From assembly GCA_014191855.1 (NCBI GenBank), contig BJHF01000001.1, positions 62,001 to 126,000 of the forward strand: DNA of 64,000 nucleotides, in the 5' to 3' direction. The notes beneath the pieces are model-generated. The model searched no databases, was not told the origin of the DNA, and worked only from the letters and a program-made list of their open reading frames with translations. How positions within the stretch are numbered: the stretch's first letter is position 1; each line of letters starts with the position of its first letter. A program made the translations under genes and the position numbers. Of this stretch, positions 34,830-43,870 are shown piece by piece. Origin of the DNA: Deltaproteobacteria bacterium (GTDB lineage Bacteria; Myxococcota_A; UBA796; SXON01).

Positions 34830-36076
34830 TTCCAGGCCTCCCAGTCAGCCGGCATCCAGCCGCGCCCGGCGTACACCAGGTTGCGGTCGATGGAGGAGCC
34901 GGTGGAGCCAAAAGACTCCGTGTTGTACGAGATGCCATCGGTACTCGACTGGGTGGACCAGTATTCCACGCCAACAATCTCGCCGCCGTCCTTCACCCAG
35001 TCGATGAACACCACGTTGTGGCCGCTGCCGCTGTGGCGCCAGAACTGGAGGAAGTCCCCGGGGACGAGCTTGCTTACGTCGGTGATCTCCTCGCCCACGC
35101 CGTAATTCTCCATTGCGACGCTTGGCCCCGCGCCGTCCAGCTCCCGCACGAACCAGTCCACGCGGAACGTGTAGAGATCATCGACGCTCAGGCCGTTAAT
35201 CGAGCCATCTCCGCCCGTGCTTTTGTCCACCTCCTCCCAGGCGCGCATATACACTTCCCACGTGAGCCCCACGCAGAAGCAGCGCCCCTGCGGATCGCCC
35301 TCGGCCACCAAAACATCCTGGTACCAGATGTCGCGGGTGGTGCCATCCCAGTCGGAGCCTGAGGGCCAATAGTAGCCGTTGGATCCGTCTGTCGGGTACG
35401 TTTCCAGGTACTTCATCACGACGCTGTTGAAGTCAGACGCGACGGGGTTCTCCTCGGGCTCCACCGTGAGGCTGATCGCGTCGCTCGCGGTGCCGTTCGC
35501 GCCCTCGGCGGAGATCTCGCGGGCGTACCCCGTTCCGGAGAACGAATAGGTGAGCTGCCCCTCGCCGTCCCCCTCGGTGTCCACCGTGCCGATCGGCCAG
35601 CCGTCGGCCAACAGCTCCACGCTCGTGACGTCGCTCGACGACGACACGGTGAACGTGACCGGGTTGGCGACGTTCGCCCCATCTGAAGGGCTGGTGATGG
35701 TGACCCACGGCCCGGAATCCGACACCCGTACCGTGAGCTCGTCGTGGCTGAGCTCAGCGCCCTGGCCGTCGAAGCCGATGAGGCGCAGGGTGGGCTTGCC
35801 TTCTTCGAGGGTAACGGCGAGATCGCCCTCGGCATCGAGGTTTCCCGACACCTCGCTCACCGTCACCCCGTCGGCGAGCAGCGCCAGCGACTTTACGTCG
35901 GCGCCGGCGTGGTAGTGCAGGGTGAACGCCGTGGGCACGGTTTCGCCGTTGCTGGGGGACTCCACGCGCACGGCGCTGGCGCCGCCAAACTGGTCGGCGG
36001 CGGTGTCGCCTTCAGCCCCTCCGTTCCCTGCGGGCTCCGGGATCTCGGTGGCGCATGCGAGCAGGAGGAACAGCAT
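34826..36076 (-). CDS. Lipoprotein with Ig-like repeats and a CHAP/NlpC-like C-terminal domain
   Basis: A 416-aa lipoprotein (lipobox LLAC, Cys8). Two Ig-like or cadherin-like repeats (about 38-115 and 122-210) have SPSNGETVPTAFTLHY and TSPSDGANVANPVTF signatures. The C-terminal part (about 225-416) resembles a CHAP or NlpC/P60 peptidase: the possible nucleophile is one of the cysteines in GRCFCVGLTWEVY, with His in GSGHNVVFIDWV. Such domains cut peptidoglycan cross-links. Its stop overlaps the AKR start by 4 bp. Confidence 0.72.
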   Translation of the reverse strand: MLFLLLACATEIPEPAGNGGAEGDTAADQFGGASAVRVESPSNGETVPTAFTLHYHAGADVKSLALLADGVTVSEVSGNLDAEGDLAVTLEEGKPTLRLIGFDGQGAELSHDELTVRVSDSGPWVTITSPSDGANVANPVTFTVSSSSDVTSVELLADGWPIGTVDTEGDGEGQLTYSFSGTGYAREISAEGANGTASDAISLTVEPEENPVASDFNSVVMKYLETYPTDGSNGYYWPSGSDWDGTTRDIWYQDVLVAEGDPQGRCFCVGLTWEVYMRAWEEVDKSTGGDGSINGLSVDDLYTFRVDWFVRELDGAGPSVAMENYGVGEEITDVSKLVPGDFLQFWRHSGSGHNVVFIDWVKDGGEIVGVEYWSTQSSTDGISYNTESFGSTGSSIDRNLVYAGRGWMPADWEAWK

Positions 36077-36085
36077 GGCGAAGGG

Positions 36086-37987
36086 CTAACCACGCCCCCC
36101 GGCTACGCCCACGGTGCGTCGCCGGAGAAGTGCGAGGGTGGCCACGGCGAGCGTCGCGATCGCGCTGGGTCCGGCGCCTCCCCCGCCGGCTCCCCCGCTC
36201 CCCGCCGCGCAGCCGCACGGAAGCTCGGCGGTCATGTCCCCGGGAGGGCACTGCAGGTCTACAACAGGGTAGGCATTCAACGCGAGCGCGACCTCTGTCG
36301 CCCGGGGCGCATCGCCCAGAACCACGAGGTATTCGCCGGTCCGGGCGTCGGCCGAGCCAGTTTCATCCTGGAATTGGATGGTGCTGTCCGCCTTGGAGTA
36401 CACGCCAGCGAGGTGGGTGGTGTCCGTCTTCTTGATGCCCCACACGCCATCGGAGATCCGAAAAACGCCGAGCGGAAGCGGGAGCCCGATCGGATCGAGC
36501 GTTACCTCCGCGGCCGGGATCTCACGCATCGTCTCCGTGAGCGCGGGGATCGTGGCATATTCGATGCCGTCCCAGGGGAACTGCACAATCGCGGGGTCCT
36601 CGCCTGCGTCCAAGTGCACGCTCACGGCCAAAACATCGGCCTCGCCGGTGGTCGTCCACGTCGCGGTGCCCGTGCGCCCGGGGAACACGATGGCCACGGG
36701 TGCGGTCGCCGGGTCCCCGCCCGAAACCGCCACGCGCCCATTCGGCGTCACCACGTGGGTTGCGAGATCCACGCTCAGCCAGTCCGCGCCACGCTCCGCG
36801 CAGGCGTCGGCCACGGACGCCGCGGCCAGCTCGTACGCCGCCGCACCGTGGTCGATCCCGTAGCTCACCTCCACCTCCAGCGGGTTCCACCCGGTCGCGT
36901 CGCTCACCTGGCCGAGCAGTGCCTCCCGCCAGCCCTCCGCCAGCAAGTCCGCGTTCGCATCCTCCACCAGCTCGGCCGCCGCGAGCCGGTGCCTCGCGCG
37001 CACGTTCCCAACCAGCACCTGCTCGTCCTTGTCCGCCCCCCAGATGCCCATTCCGCCCATCCACCGCAGGAGATTCCCGGTGTCATCGGGCTGCCAGGTG
37101 CCGTCCACCACGCTGGGGAGCTCGGTGTCGGTGTCGTTTCCGTGCGCGCTCATGAAGGACCCGATGGAGGCGATCTTGGCGCCCGCGTCCTCCTGCGCCT
37201 GCAGCTCCGCTTCGCGCTGGGCCATGTCCTCCGGGTCGTACACAAACGCAGGCCCCAGGTAGCAGTTCAGGTCGTTCGTCGCGTACAGTTCGCCGTCGTT
37301 GAGGAAGTGCCAGCTCACCGAGTAGTCCTCCGTGGCGAAGCCGGACCCGCCCACGATCACCCGCACATCGTCGCCGTACCGGTACGTTGCCTGGCTCCCG
37401 TTCGACCCCCACGCCGCCTCGGCGAGGTTGTGCGGCAGCACCGCCGTGGCGTACCCGTACTCCGGCATGCGCTGCAGCATGCCCTCGCCGAACTGACCCT
37501 CCTGGGTGAATACGACGTTGGACAAAGGAAGATCGGCGTCCGCGAACACCTCCGCCGTCAGCTCCAGCGACTTCTGCTGGTCGCGCCAGGGATAAGCGAG
37601 GAACAACTGGTCGGAGTAGTGGAAGCTCACCAGCTCAACCTGCCCGCTGTCAGCCAACGCGCGCAGCCGCGTGAGCGATTCGGGGTGCCGATCCTTGAGG
37701 ATCTCCACCATGTACGCCTGCAGTTCGATGTCCATCTGCCAGGTCGGGTGGGCTTCGAGCATCGTGAGGATCGGGTCGAAGGACTCGATGATCGTTTGAT
37801 CCTGCACGCTCGCATCGTCGTTCGCGTACCCGGCAACCTCGATGAGACCCGCCGTTCCTCCGGCACAATACTGAATGTTGAAGTGCAGGAGGCTGAGGAC
37901 GTAGGCTTCCAAGGTGGCACCGGGGGTCAGGTTGTTACTATTACTATGCCCGCCGTTTCGCACCGGCAGAGGCGGGATTATGCGCAT
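36086..37987 (-). CDS. Glycoside hydrolase 57-like protein with MYXO-CTERM-type tail
   Basis: A 633-aa protein. Residues about 30-350 resemble glycoside hydrolase family 57 or related polysaccharide-acting enzymes: LHFNIQYCAGG, FDPILTMLEAHPTWQMDIE, GQVELVSFHYSDQLFLAYPW, VVFTQEGQFGEGML. The final 45 residues form a sorting-signal pattern: PCGCAAGSGG, a hydrophobic stretch AIATLAVATLALL, and RRRTVG, typical of MYXO-CTERM proteins anchored at the cell surface. The N-terminus from ATG 37987 shows no signal peptide, odd for an exported protein, so the true start may differ. Only 35 bp separate it from the divergent start at 38023. Confidence 0.7.
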   Translation of the reverse strand: MRIIPPLPVRNGGHSNSNNLTPGATLEAYVLSLLHFNIQYCAGGTAGLIEVAGYANDDASVQDQTIIESFDPILTMLEAHPTWQMDIELQAYMVEILKDRHPESLTRLRALADSGQVELVSFHYSDQLFLAYPWRDQQKSLELTAEVFADADLPLSNVVFTQEGQFGEGMLQRMPEYGYATAVLPHNLAEAAWGSNGSQATYRYGDDVRVIVGGSGFATEDYSVSWHFLNDGELYATNDLNCYLGPAFVYDPEDMAQREAELQAQEDAGAKIASIGSFMSAHGNDTDTELPSVVDGTWQPDDTGNLLRWMGGMGIWGADKDEQVLVGNVRARHRLAAAELVEDANADLLAEGWREALLGQVSDATGWNPLEVEVSYGIDHGAAAYELAAASVADACAERGADWLSVDLATHVVTPNGRVAVSGGDPATAPVAIVFPGRTGTATWTTTGEADVLAVSVHLDAGEDPAIVQFPWDGIEYATIPALTETMREIPAAEVTLDPIGLPLPLGVFRISDGVWGIKKTDTTHLAGVYSKADSTIQFQDETGSADARTGEYLVVLGDAPRATEVALALNAYPVVDLQCPPGDMTAELPCGCAAGSGGAGGGGAGPSAIATLAVATLALLRRRTVGVAGGRG

Positions 37988-38022
37988 CTCGCCGCCGATG
38001 GTGGCGCGCGTGCCCCAGCCAC

Positions 38023-39807
38023 GTGAAGCTGCGCCCCATGCTCGCCCTGGTGCTGCTCATGGCCACTCGCCCTGCCTTCGCTGCCAGCCCCGCGTCCGCC
38101 GGGGTGAACGACGCGCGCCTCGCCGCCCTGCTTGAGGATCACTGGGAGTTCACCCTTGAGAGCTCACCCACCTGGGCAACCCAGCTCGGTGATCACCGCT
38201 TCGATGCAAAGCTGGACGATAATTCGGCGTCCGCCCGCGACCGCCGCATCAAGAAATCCGAGGCGTTCCTGGCCCGCGCGCGCCGCGTCACCGCGCTGAA
38301 CGAGCCGGACGCGCTCACCCGCGACGTGCTCGTGCGGCAGCTTGAGGATGGCCTCGCGGTGGACGCGTGCCGGTTCAGCGATTGGTCGTTTTCCGCCCGC
38401 TCGAACGCCTTCACCTTCGCGGCGGATCTCGGGCGAGAGCACCCGATCCCCGACAAAGCCGCCGCCGACGCCCTGGTTTCCCGGTACCGCGGCCTCCCTC
38501 GGTACATCGACACCGAGATCCGCAACCTGCAATCGGGCCTGGACGACAAGCTCGTCGCAAACCGGGTTTCCGTGGAGAAGGTGATCGCGATGATCGATGG
38601 GGAGCTGAACCTCCCCGAGGCCGAACAGGCCCTGCTCGCGCCCACCCGCGAGCCGCTCCCCCACCTCTCAGAGTCCGACGCGGCGACGTTTCGCAGTCAG
38701 CTCGCCTCGGAGGTTCGAGGCCCCGTTCGGGTGGCGCTCCAGCGATACCGTGCCTTTTTGAGCGGGGATATCCTGCCGAAAGCGCGCGGCGAGGGGAAGG
38801 AGGGGCTGTTCGCGCTGCCGAATGGGCTCGCCTGTTATGCGGCAAGGGCGCGTCAGGAAACCACGACTTCACGCACGGCCGACGACATCCATCAGACGGG
38901 CCTCGACGAGCTCGACCGCATCCACGCGGAGATGCTCGTCCTTGGCGAGCGGACCCTCGGCACAACCGATCTCCCTGGCCTGCTCGCCCGCCTCCGCGAC
39001 GACCCAACGCTCCGGTTCACCACCCGCGAGGAGGTGGAAGCGAAGGCCGAATCGGCGCTTGCGAAGGCACGTGCAGCCATCCCCGGGTATTTTGGCGTGC
39101 TCCCAAAGGGCGAGTGTGTGGTAAAGGCGATCCCGGACCACGAAGCGCCGTTTACAACGATCGCGTATTACTGGCCGGTGGCGCCCGATGGCAGCGCGCC
39201 GGGCGTGTACTACGTCAACTCCTACCAACCCGAAACACGCACGCGGTTCGATGCGGAGGTGCTGGCGTTCCACGAGTCGATCCCCGGGCACCACTTGCAG
39301 ATCGCGCTCGCCGAGGAGGCGCCGGCCCTTCCGTCGTTCCGGAAGAACGCGGGGTTCACCGCCTACGTCGAGGGCTGGGCGCTGTATACCGAGCGACTCG
39401 CCGACGAGATGGGCTTGTATTCGGGCGACCTCGACCGGCTCGGCATGTTGGGGTTTGACACCTGGCGCGCCTCTCGCCTCGTGGTGGACACCGGCATTCA
39501 CACGATGGGCTGGTCCCGGGAGGAAGCCATCGGGTTCATGATGGAAAACACCCCACTCGCCCGCAACAACATCGAAAATGAGGTGGACCGGTACATCACC
39601 TGGCCTGGGCAGGCGCTCGGATACAAGGTGGGGCAGCTTGAGATCTCTCGAATGCGGCGGGAGGCCGAAGCCGCTCTTGGCGCTCGCTTCGACCTCAAGG
39701 GCTTTCACGACGTGGTGCTCGGTGGCGGCGCTCTCCCGCTCGACCTCGTAGAAGCTCGGGTTCGCCGTTGGGCCGCTACCCGTGGCGCAGGATCATCACG
39801 ACCATAG
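38023..39807 (+). CDS. DUF885-family metallopeptidase-like protein
   Basis: A 594-aa exported protein from GTG 38023. The signal peptide is MKLRPMLALVLLMATRPAFA, cut before ASP. The DUF885 family has the zinc-peptidase motif HExxH, seen as FHESIPGHHLQ (HESIPGHH), with a downstream Glu in FTAYVEGWALYTERL. The N-terminal part is a long helical region. Family members are secreted or periplasmic and their substrates are unknown. Its 3' end overlaps the converging MAPEG gene by 32 bp. Confidence 0.85.
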   Translation: MKLRPMLALVLLMATRPAFAASPASAGVNDARLAALLEDHWEFTLESSPTWATQLGDHRFDAKLDDNSASARDRRIKKSEAFLARARRVTALNEPDALTRDVLVRQLEDGLAVDACRFSDWSFSARSNAFTFAADLGREHPIPDKAAADALVSRYRGLPRYIDTEIRNLQSGLDDKLVANRVSVEKVIAMIDGELNLPEAEQALLAPTREPLPHLSESDAATFRSQLASEVRGPVRVALQRYRAFLSGDILPKARGEGKEGLFALPNGLACYAARARQETTTSRTADDIHQTGLDELDRIHAEMLVLGERTLGTTDLPGLLARLRDDPTLRFTTREEVEAKAESALAKARAAIPGYFGVLPKGECVVKAIPDHEAPFTTIAYYWPVAPDGSAPGVYYVNSYQPETRTRFDAEVLAFHESIPGHHLQIALAEEAPALPSFRKNAGFTAYVEGWALYTERLADEMGLYSGDLDRLGMLGFDTWRASRLVVDTGIHTMGWSREEAIGFMMENTPLARNNIENEVDRYITWPGQALGYKVGQLEISRMRREAEAALGARFDLKGFHDVVLGGGALPLDLVEARVRRWAATRGAGSSRP

Positions 39808-40195
39808 CGCCCAGGCACACGAGCTGGGTGATAAAGAAGGTAAACCGGATGTTGATCACGAGGCTGCGCCCGGATGCGATGTGGGCGATCGTTTGTGCCA
39901 CACGGGCGGCGACATAGGCGAGCGCGAGGTTGGCGAATGAACCGTCCGTCAGGCCCACGAGATGGCCGACCAACACGACGGCGCCGAAGGGCCCGAGGTT
40001 CTCTACGCAGTTGGCGTGCGCCCTCGCCACGCGGCGGTACCAGTCGGGGCCATGCGGCGTGTCCGCTGGGAAGGAGTTCGGCTTCGCTCGACCCAAAAGC
40101 ACGTTGCCGACACGGAACACGCCGATGCCGAAGAACACGACGAGGAGGGTCCACATCGCGAAGAACAGCAGGCAGTACAGGGGAACGGTCATCAT
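39776..40195 (-). CDS. MAPEG-family membrane protein
   Basis: A 139-aa protein with four hydrophobic segments starting at MMTVPLYCLLFFAMWTLLVVFF. The loop after TM1 has RVARAHANCVENLGPFGAVVL, with the Asn/Glu of the family's ENxP-type motif, and TM2-TM4 follow the MAPEG pattern (ARVAQTIAHIASG, FFITQLVCLGAMVV). MAPEG proteins are small membrane-bound glutathione transferases or related. ATG 40195 overlaps the stop of the gene at 40192 (ATGA). Confidence 0.8.
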   Translation of the reverse strand: MMTVPLYCLLFFAMWTLLVVFFGIGVFRVGNVLLGRAKPNSFPADTPHGPDWYRRVARAHANCVENLGPFGAVVLVGHLVGLTDGSFANLALAYVAARVAQTIAHIASGRSLVINIRFTFFITQLVCLGAMVVMILRHG

Positions 40196-40665
40196 GGCGC
40201 GGGCGTAACCGGTGCGGGGCAGGCACCGGGCGTGTCGGACTCGCTGCCGGCGATCACGCGCTGGCCGCTGAGCACGGTGTTGGTGGCGCTCAACGTGAGG
40301 TTGAACCGCTCCATCTCGGCGTGGTGGCACTTCACCTCGCCGGCGAGGCCGGTGGTGACGGCGAGCGAGACCGGACCGGAGGTAAGGGAGGCGATCAGCG
40401 GCTCACCCGAGGCGAGGAGCCCCGCGTAAACCCGGGCGTCGGCGGCGGGGATCGAAGCGCGAAGCTCGTCCACACCGGTGAGCTTGAGTGCCGCGCCGGG
40501 GAGGGTGAGGAACAGGCTCCCGCTCAGCGCCGGCGTCTGATCGCCGCCCGGCGTGCTCGCGGCGTCCACGCCGGGGAGGCGCAGGATTCGGAGCTGACCC
40601 GGATCGACGAAGATCGACTCGGGGCTGCCGGCGAGGGCGGTGTTGAGGAGGGGGAGGAGGAGCAT
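40192..40665 (-). CDS. Hypothetical exported protein
   Basis: A 157-aa protein starting at ATG 40665 with a short signal peptide (MLLLPLLNTALA, cut before GSPES). The frame stays open far upstream through the palindromic repeats, but that extension has repetitive low-GC sequence and would hide the signal, so it is rejected. The mature part is beta-rich with cysteines near the end (GEVKCHHAE, GACPAPV). No family is recognised. It is coupled to the MAPEG gene. Confidence 0.6.
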   Translation of the reverse strand: MLLLPLLNTALAGSPESIFVDPGQLRILRLPGVDAASTPGGDQTPALSGSLFLTLPGAALKLTGVDELRASIPAADARVYAGLLASGEPLIASLTSGPVSLAVTTGLAGEVKCHHAEMERFNLTLSATNTVLSGQRVIAGSESDTPGACPAPVTPAP

Positions 40666-40701
40666 ACGGCCCAGTCTACCGCGGGCGCGGGGCGGGTGCG
40701 G

Positions 40702-40744
40702 CGGGAGCGAGCGCCTCGCGGCTCCGCCCGCCGGGGGCTCGCCC
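40702..40744 (-). repeat. Possible REP-like hairpin, weak copy
   Basis: GCGAGCGCC at the left faces GGGCTCGCCC at the right, and on the complementary strand the end reads GGGCGAGCCCCC as in other family members. The centre is diverged. It lies 37 bp upstream of the exported-protein start. Confidence 0.35.
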
Positions 40745-40770
40745 CAACCGATCTCGATGTGCACGATTGT

Positions 40771-40895
40771 GAACACCGACTTCGGTTTCGATATGAAACT
40801 GAACTCGGTGTTCATCGCTATCAACATCGACTTCGATTGCGTGGCGAAACCGAACTCACGGTTCAACTTCGTCAACACCGACTTCGGTTGCGCCG
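40771..40895. repeat. 51-bp tandem palindromic repeat, lower GC
   Basis: Two and a half units start at 40772, 40823 and 40874, exactly 51 bp apart. The anchor AACACCGACTTCGGTT recurs (AACATCGACTTCGATT in unit 2). The first unit is itself a palindrome of 43 bp (40771-40813): GAACACCGA at the left and TCGGTGTTC at the right, with GTTTC-GATAT-GAAAC in the centre. GC content is visibly lower than the surroundings. The spacing keeps frame (17 codons), but I see no coding support. Confidence 0.8.
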
Positions 40896-40907
40896 GCGGG
40901 GACCGAC

Positions 40908-40934
40908 GCGCCCGCGCCCGCGCCCGCGCCCGTC
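40908..40934. repeat. CCCGCG hexamer microsatellite
   Basis: Four or so direct repeats of CCCGCG follow the palindromic repeat. No function can be assigned; it may be a slippage site. The whole interval 40666-40992 has no credible gene. Confidence 0.7.
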
Positions 40935-40992
40935 CCCAGCCCGCATTCCGCTCTCGACCCGCACCGCGATGCGGGGTGAACCTGCCTGTTTC

Positions 40993-42039
40993 CTACCTGG
41001 CCGCCCGCATCGCCGCCAACATGCCACACGCCGAGTTCTCGTCGCGCCCTACGCTGTATCGGCGGATCAGCGGCACCCCGAGCACCTGCAAGCGCGCGAG
41101 GAAGTCGGTCAATTCGTCGGCCGAGAGCCGCGTGTAACCGTCGGGGCGATTGTCGTTCACGTCGATGAGGTTGAGCTGGTAGGGCAGGTCGCCCATCCCT
41201 TCCCGCAACGCCGCGATCTCGTCGTCCCCGGTGTTCACGCCGCGCATCAGCACCCAGGCCAACGTCAGGCGGCCCTTGGACACCGCGGCGTAGTCTCGCA
41301 GCGCGGACACCAGCTCCGGCATGGAGGTGCGTCCCGCCACTGGCAACAACTGAAGGCGACGCGCCGGCACCGCCGAGGAGAGCGAAACGATGAGTCGGAA
41401 CGGCTGCCGTTCGAGCGTGTACCGCCGGATCTGGGGAACCAGCCCGACGGTGGAGATGGTGATCGCCTCCGTGGCGATCCTCCCGCCCGCGGGGTTGCAC
41501 AACACCTGCGCGGCCTGGATCACGGCTTCGTAGTTGTGGAAGGGCTCGCCTTGCCCCATGAACACCGCCCCCGTGATCCGCCCCGGCGCTTCGTCGCGCA
41601 CCGTCAGAAAACACCCGATGATCTCCCCTGCGGACAGGTTTCGCGTCAGCCCCAGCCGACCCGTCGCGCAGAAGTCGCACGCCATGGCGCAGCCGACCTG
41701 CGACGACAGGCACACCGTAAAACAGTCAGCTTTCAACAAGCCGATCCGCACCGCCTCCACGAGTTCCCCGTCGTGCAGTCGAAACAGGTATCGCAGGCTT
41801 TTTCCCTCGCTGTCGGGCACCCGCTCCACCACCTCCGGCCTGGCCCATTCGGCGTGCTCGTGCAGCGCACCCACGAGCGCTTTTCGGGGAGACACGCGGG
41901 GAGTCGGATCGGCGGAGCCGTCGGAGATCACGCGGGAGAGGACCTGCCTTGCTTCGCGGAGGGAGCAGAGCACTCCGCGTTCGGCCAGCGCTGCCACGAG
42001 GGTTTCGGGGCGGTGGGCGAGGAGGGGGATGGGGGTCAC
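40993..42039 (-). CDS. rlmN: Dual-specificity RNA methyltransferase RlmN
   Basis: A 348-aa radical-SAM enzyme that methylates C2 of A2503 in 23S rRNA and A37 of some tRNAs. The CxxxCxxC motif is CAMACDFC in SSQVGCAMACDFCATGRLG. Other landmarks are GAVFMGQGEPFHNYEAVIQA (the GEPLxN-like loop), the methylated cysteine region near the C-terminus (SACGMLAA) and TVGLVPQIRRY. Length fits the family. An ATG at 42039 is used. The gene ends in the repeat-rich gap before 40992. Confidence 0.93.
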   Translation of the reverse strand: MTPIPLLAHRPETLVAALAERGVLCSLREARQVLSRVISDGSADPTPRVSPRKALVGALHEHAEWARPEVVERVPDSEGKSLRYLFRLHDGELVEAVRIGLLKADCFTVCLSSQVGCAMACDFCATGRLGLTRNLSAGEIIGCFLTVRDEAPGRITGAVFMGQGEPFHNYEAVIQAAQVLCNPAGGRIATEAITISTVGLVPQIRRYTLERQPFRLIVSLSSAVPARRLQLLPVAGRTSMPELVSALRDYAAVSKGRLTLAWVLMRGVNTGDDEIAALREGMGDLPYQLNLIDVNDNRPDGYTRLSADELTDFLARLQVLGVPLIRRYSVGRDENSACGMLAAMRAAR

Positions 42040-42042
42040 GGC

Positions 42043-42681
42043 CTACCTCGTGAATTCAATAAACAGCGCCGCTTCCGTGCTGATCAACATCGAAAAGTCC
42101 GTCTGCGTCTCTTCGACGTCCAACCCTCCGAAGCCGCGCACCACCCAGCGCGCCCCGAGCGCAACCGCGGGCGTTCCTTCCCCATCCGCGAACAAGTATT
42201 CCGCCGCCACGCCGCCTTGCGCACCCAACCCGCCGATCTGGGCCCGCCGGTCTGAGCTGTCCTTGTCCGACTCCTGCTGCTCGGCCACCGTCCACCCGCT
42301 GTCGGCCTCCGCCGAGTTGGGCACGATCCCGAACACCCCCGCCGTACCCCACACATTCACCTTCCCCGGCGTTCGTGCCCACAGATAATGGCGCCAGTCG
42401 CCACCGAGGCGGATTCCGCCCACATTGAAGGTGTGCACCTCGTCGCTGGCGCTCTCAGAGATGATCTCCACCACGGCTACATTTCCCAGAAGCGCTGTCT
42501 GTCCACCAACCCAACCCGCGCTCGCGGTGAGCGGCGGACGCATCCATCCATCCCACTCGCTCGACAGCGTGCCCGAAAACCCCCCGCTCTCCGAGAACGA
42601 CAGCGCCCCGATCCCGGCCGGCACCCAAGCGACGCCCCCGAGGAACCCGGCCTGAGCGGTGGTGGCGAGGAGCAAGAGCAC
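42043..42681 (-). CDS. Hypothetical outer-membrane-like protein
   Basis: A 212-aa exported protein from GTG 42681 with a short signal (MLLLLATTAQA, cut before GFLGG). The mature part alternates hydrophobic and polar residues with many Gly and aromatics, as in small beta barrels, and ends in Phe-Thr-Arg. A polar insert ADSGWTVAEQQESDKDSSDRR may be an extracellular loop. It lies 3 bp from rlmN's start and is probably co-transcribed with it. Confidence 0.65.
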   Translation of the reverse strand: MLLLLATTAQAGFLGGVAWVPAGIGALSFSESGGFSGTLSSEWDGWMRPPLTASAGWVGGQTALLGNVAVVEIISESASDEVHTFNVGGIRLGGDWRHYLWARTPGKVNVWGTAGVFGIVPNSAEADSGWTVAEQQESDKDSSDRRAQIGGLGAQGGVAAEYLFADGEGTPAVALGARWVVRGFGGLDVEETQTDFSMLISTEAALFIEFTR

Positions 42682-42699
42682 AAGCGGGGCTAACCTGCT

Positions 42700-42757
42700 G
42701 GGCGAGGGGCGGATCCCGGTCCCTTGTTCAGGCTCGGCTCGCGGCCCCTCGCGGCGC
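42700..42757 (+). repeat. REP-like hairpin
   Basis: GGGCGAGGGGC pairs with GCCCCTCGC (42743-42751). The loop has CCCGGTCCCTTGTTCAGGCTC, closely matching the copy at 25258, and GGCGCC follows. It lies between two minus-strand outer-membrane-like genes. Confidence 0.65.
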
Positions 42758-42780
42758 CGCCGGGAGATCGTTCCGTTGCC

Positions 42781-43746
42781 CTACCCCTTCTTCTTCAGCG
42801 GCTGCGTCTTCGTCACCGCAGGCCCCGTTGGCGGCGTCGGACGGCCGTGCCGGTCGTCATCGATCGGCGCCTTGGAGAACACCGCCACCTCCAGGTAGAT
42901 CCCTGGGTTCCCGGCCTGATAGCTGGCCTCCCCCTTGAGGCGGAGGATGTCGAACAGCGTGGATGCGACGTTCACGCCCACGCCGAAGCCGCGCGCCGAG
43001 TCCAACTCCACCCTCGCCCCTGGCGACACGACGCCGCTCGGGAACAGGTCCGCTCCCAGGAAGCCCGCGTGCCCGTCTTGAAGGTCTGTCACCAGCTCGG
43101 CATACGGGCTTACGACGCCGAGATCGACGTTCCCGCCCAGCTCCATCCCGCCGAAGCCCAGCGCCGCGAAGTCGCCGCCGAACCAGGCGCCGCCCCCGAA
43201 GTGCACGACCTGGATGTCAAAGCGCCCACGGGCGCCGGCGATGAAGGGGAGGCTGCCGAGCCCGACATCGTCGAGACGGAACACGTCAACGGTCGCCGGT
43301 CGGGCGCCCACGAGCAGGTCGAGCCACGCGGTGGGACCGCCGAATTCCACGCCACCACCGAGGATCGCGCCCGGCACCCGCGCCGAGGCCAACGAGCCCG
43401 TCACCATCTGGTTCCGCCACGGGTCTACCGACTCCATCCGAAAGAACGCCGGGAAGATGCCGCCCCACGCCTTCCAGGAGGGGCCGCCGCCCTCGATGAG
43501 CAGGCGTTCTGGCGCGAGGGAGTACAGAAACAGGCCGTCCCCGGAGAGCGTGGCGGCGACATCGAGCTGGGTCACGAACGCGAAGTCCTGACCGCCAACC
43601 TTGATATCCCCCTCGGCCTGGCGCAGCCCGAGCGCCGCGGCGCCGCCGTCCTCGCCCACGGTTACGCCAGCGATGAAGTCAACCGCGCCGCCGAGCTGCG
43701 CGTCGGCGGCGAAGGAGGGGGCAGCGAGCAGGAGCAACATGTTCAC
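42781..43746 (-). CDS. Outer-membrane barrel-like protein
   Basis: A 321-aa exported protein from GTG 43746 or ATG 43740; the signal MLLLLAAPSFA is cut before ADAQL. The mature part has about 14-16 amphipathic strands typical of a porin-like barrel (for example FAFVTQLDVAATLSGDGLFLYS and SYQAGNPGIYLEVAVF). The C-terminus has a hydrophilic Pro/Lys tail (TKTQPLKKKG) after the last strand. No specific family is recognised. Confidence 0.7.
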   Translation of the reverse strand: MNMLLLLAAPSFAADAQLGGAVDFIAGVTVGEDGGAAALGLRQAEGDIKVGGQDFAFVTQLDVAATLSGDGLFLYSLAPERLLIEGGGPSWKAWGGIFPAFFRMESVDPWRNQMVTGSLASARVPGAILGGGVEFGGPTAWLDLLVGARPATVDVFRLDDVGLGSLPFIAGARGRFDIQVVHFGGGAWFGGDFAALGFGGMELGGNVDLGVVSPYAELVTDLQDGHAGFLGADLFPSGVVSPGARVELDSARGFGVGVNVASTLFDILRLKGEASYQAGNPGIYLEVAVFSKAPIDDDRHGRPTPPTGPAVTKTQPLKKKG

Positions 43747-43870
43747 ATAGGTAGCATCTCAGGGCTTCCTTTGACACGTCAAGAGCGATACACTCTTTCT
43801 CCTCACCGCCTCCCGCTCCTCCTGCCCCCTGTCCGTCGCGTGCGGTTCTCCCCCGCACCCGGAGCGCCCC

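Noticed and set aside
35744-38026. 760-codon open frame opposite two exported-protein genes
   Set aside because: It crosses the antisense of two genes with good domain evidence; the composition is typical of shadow frames in GC-rich DNA.
40666-40878. N-terminal extension of the exported protein through the 51-bp repeats
   Set aside because: The repeat keeps frame only because 51 is a multiple of three; a signal peptide starting at 40665 is a better start.
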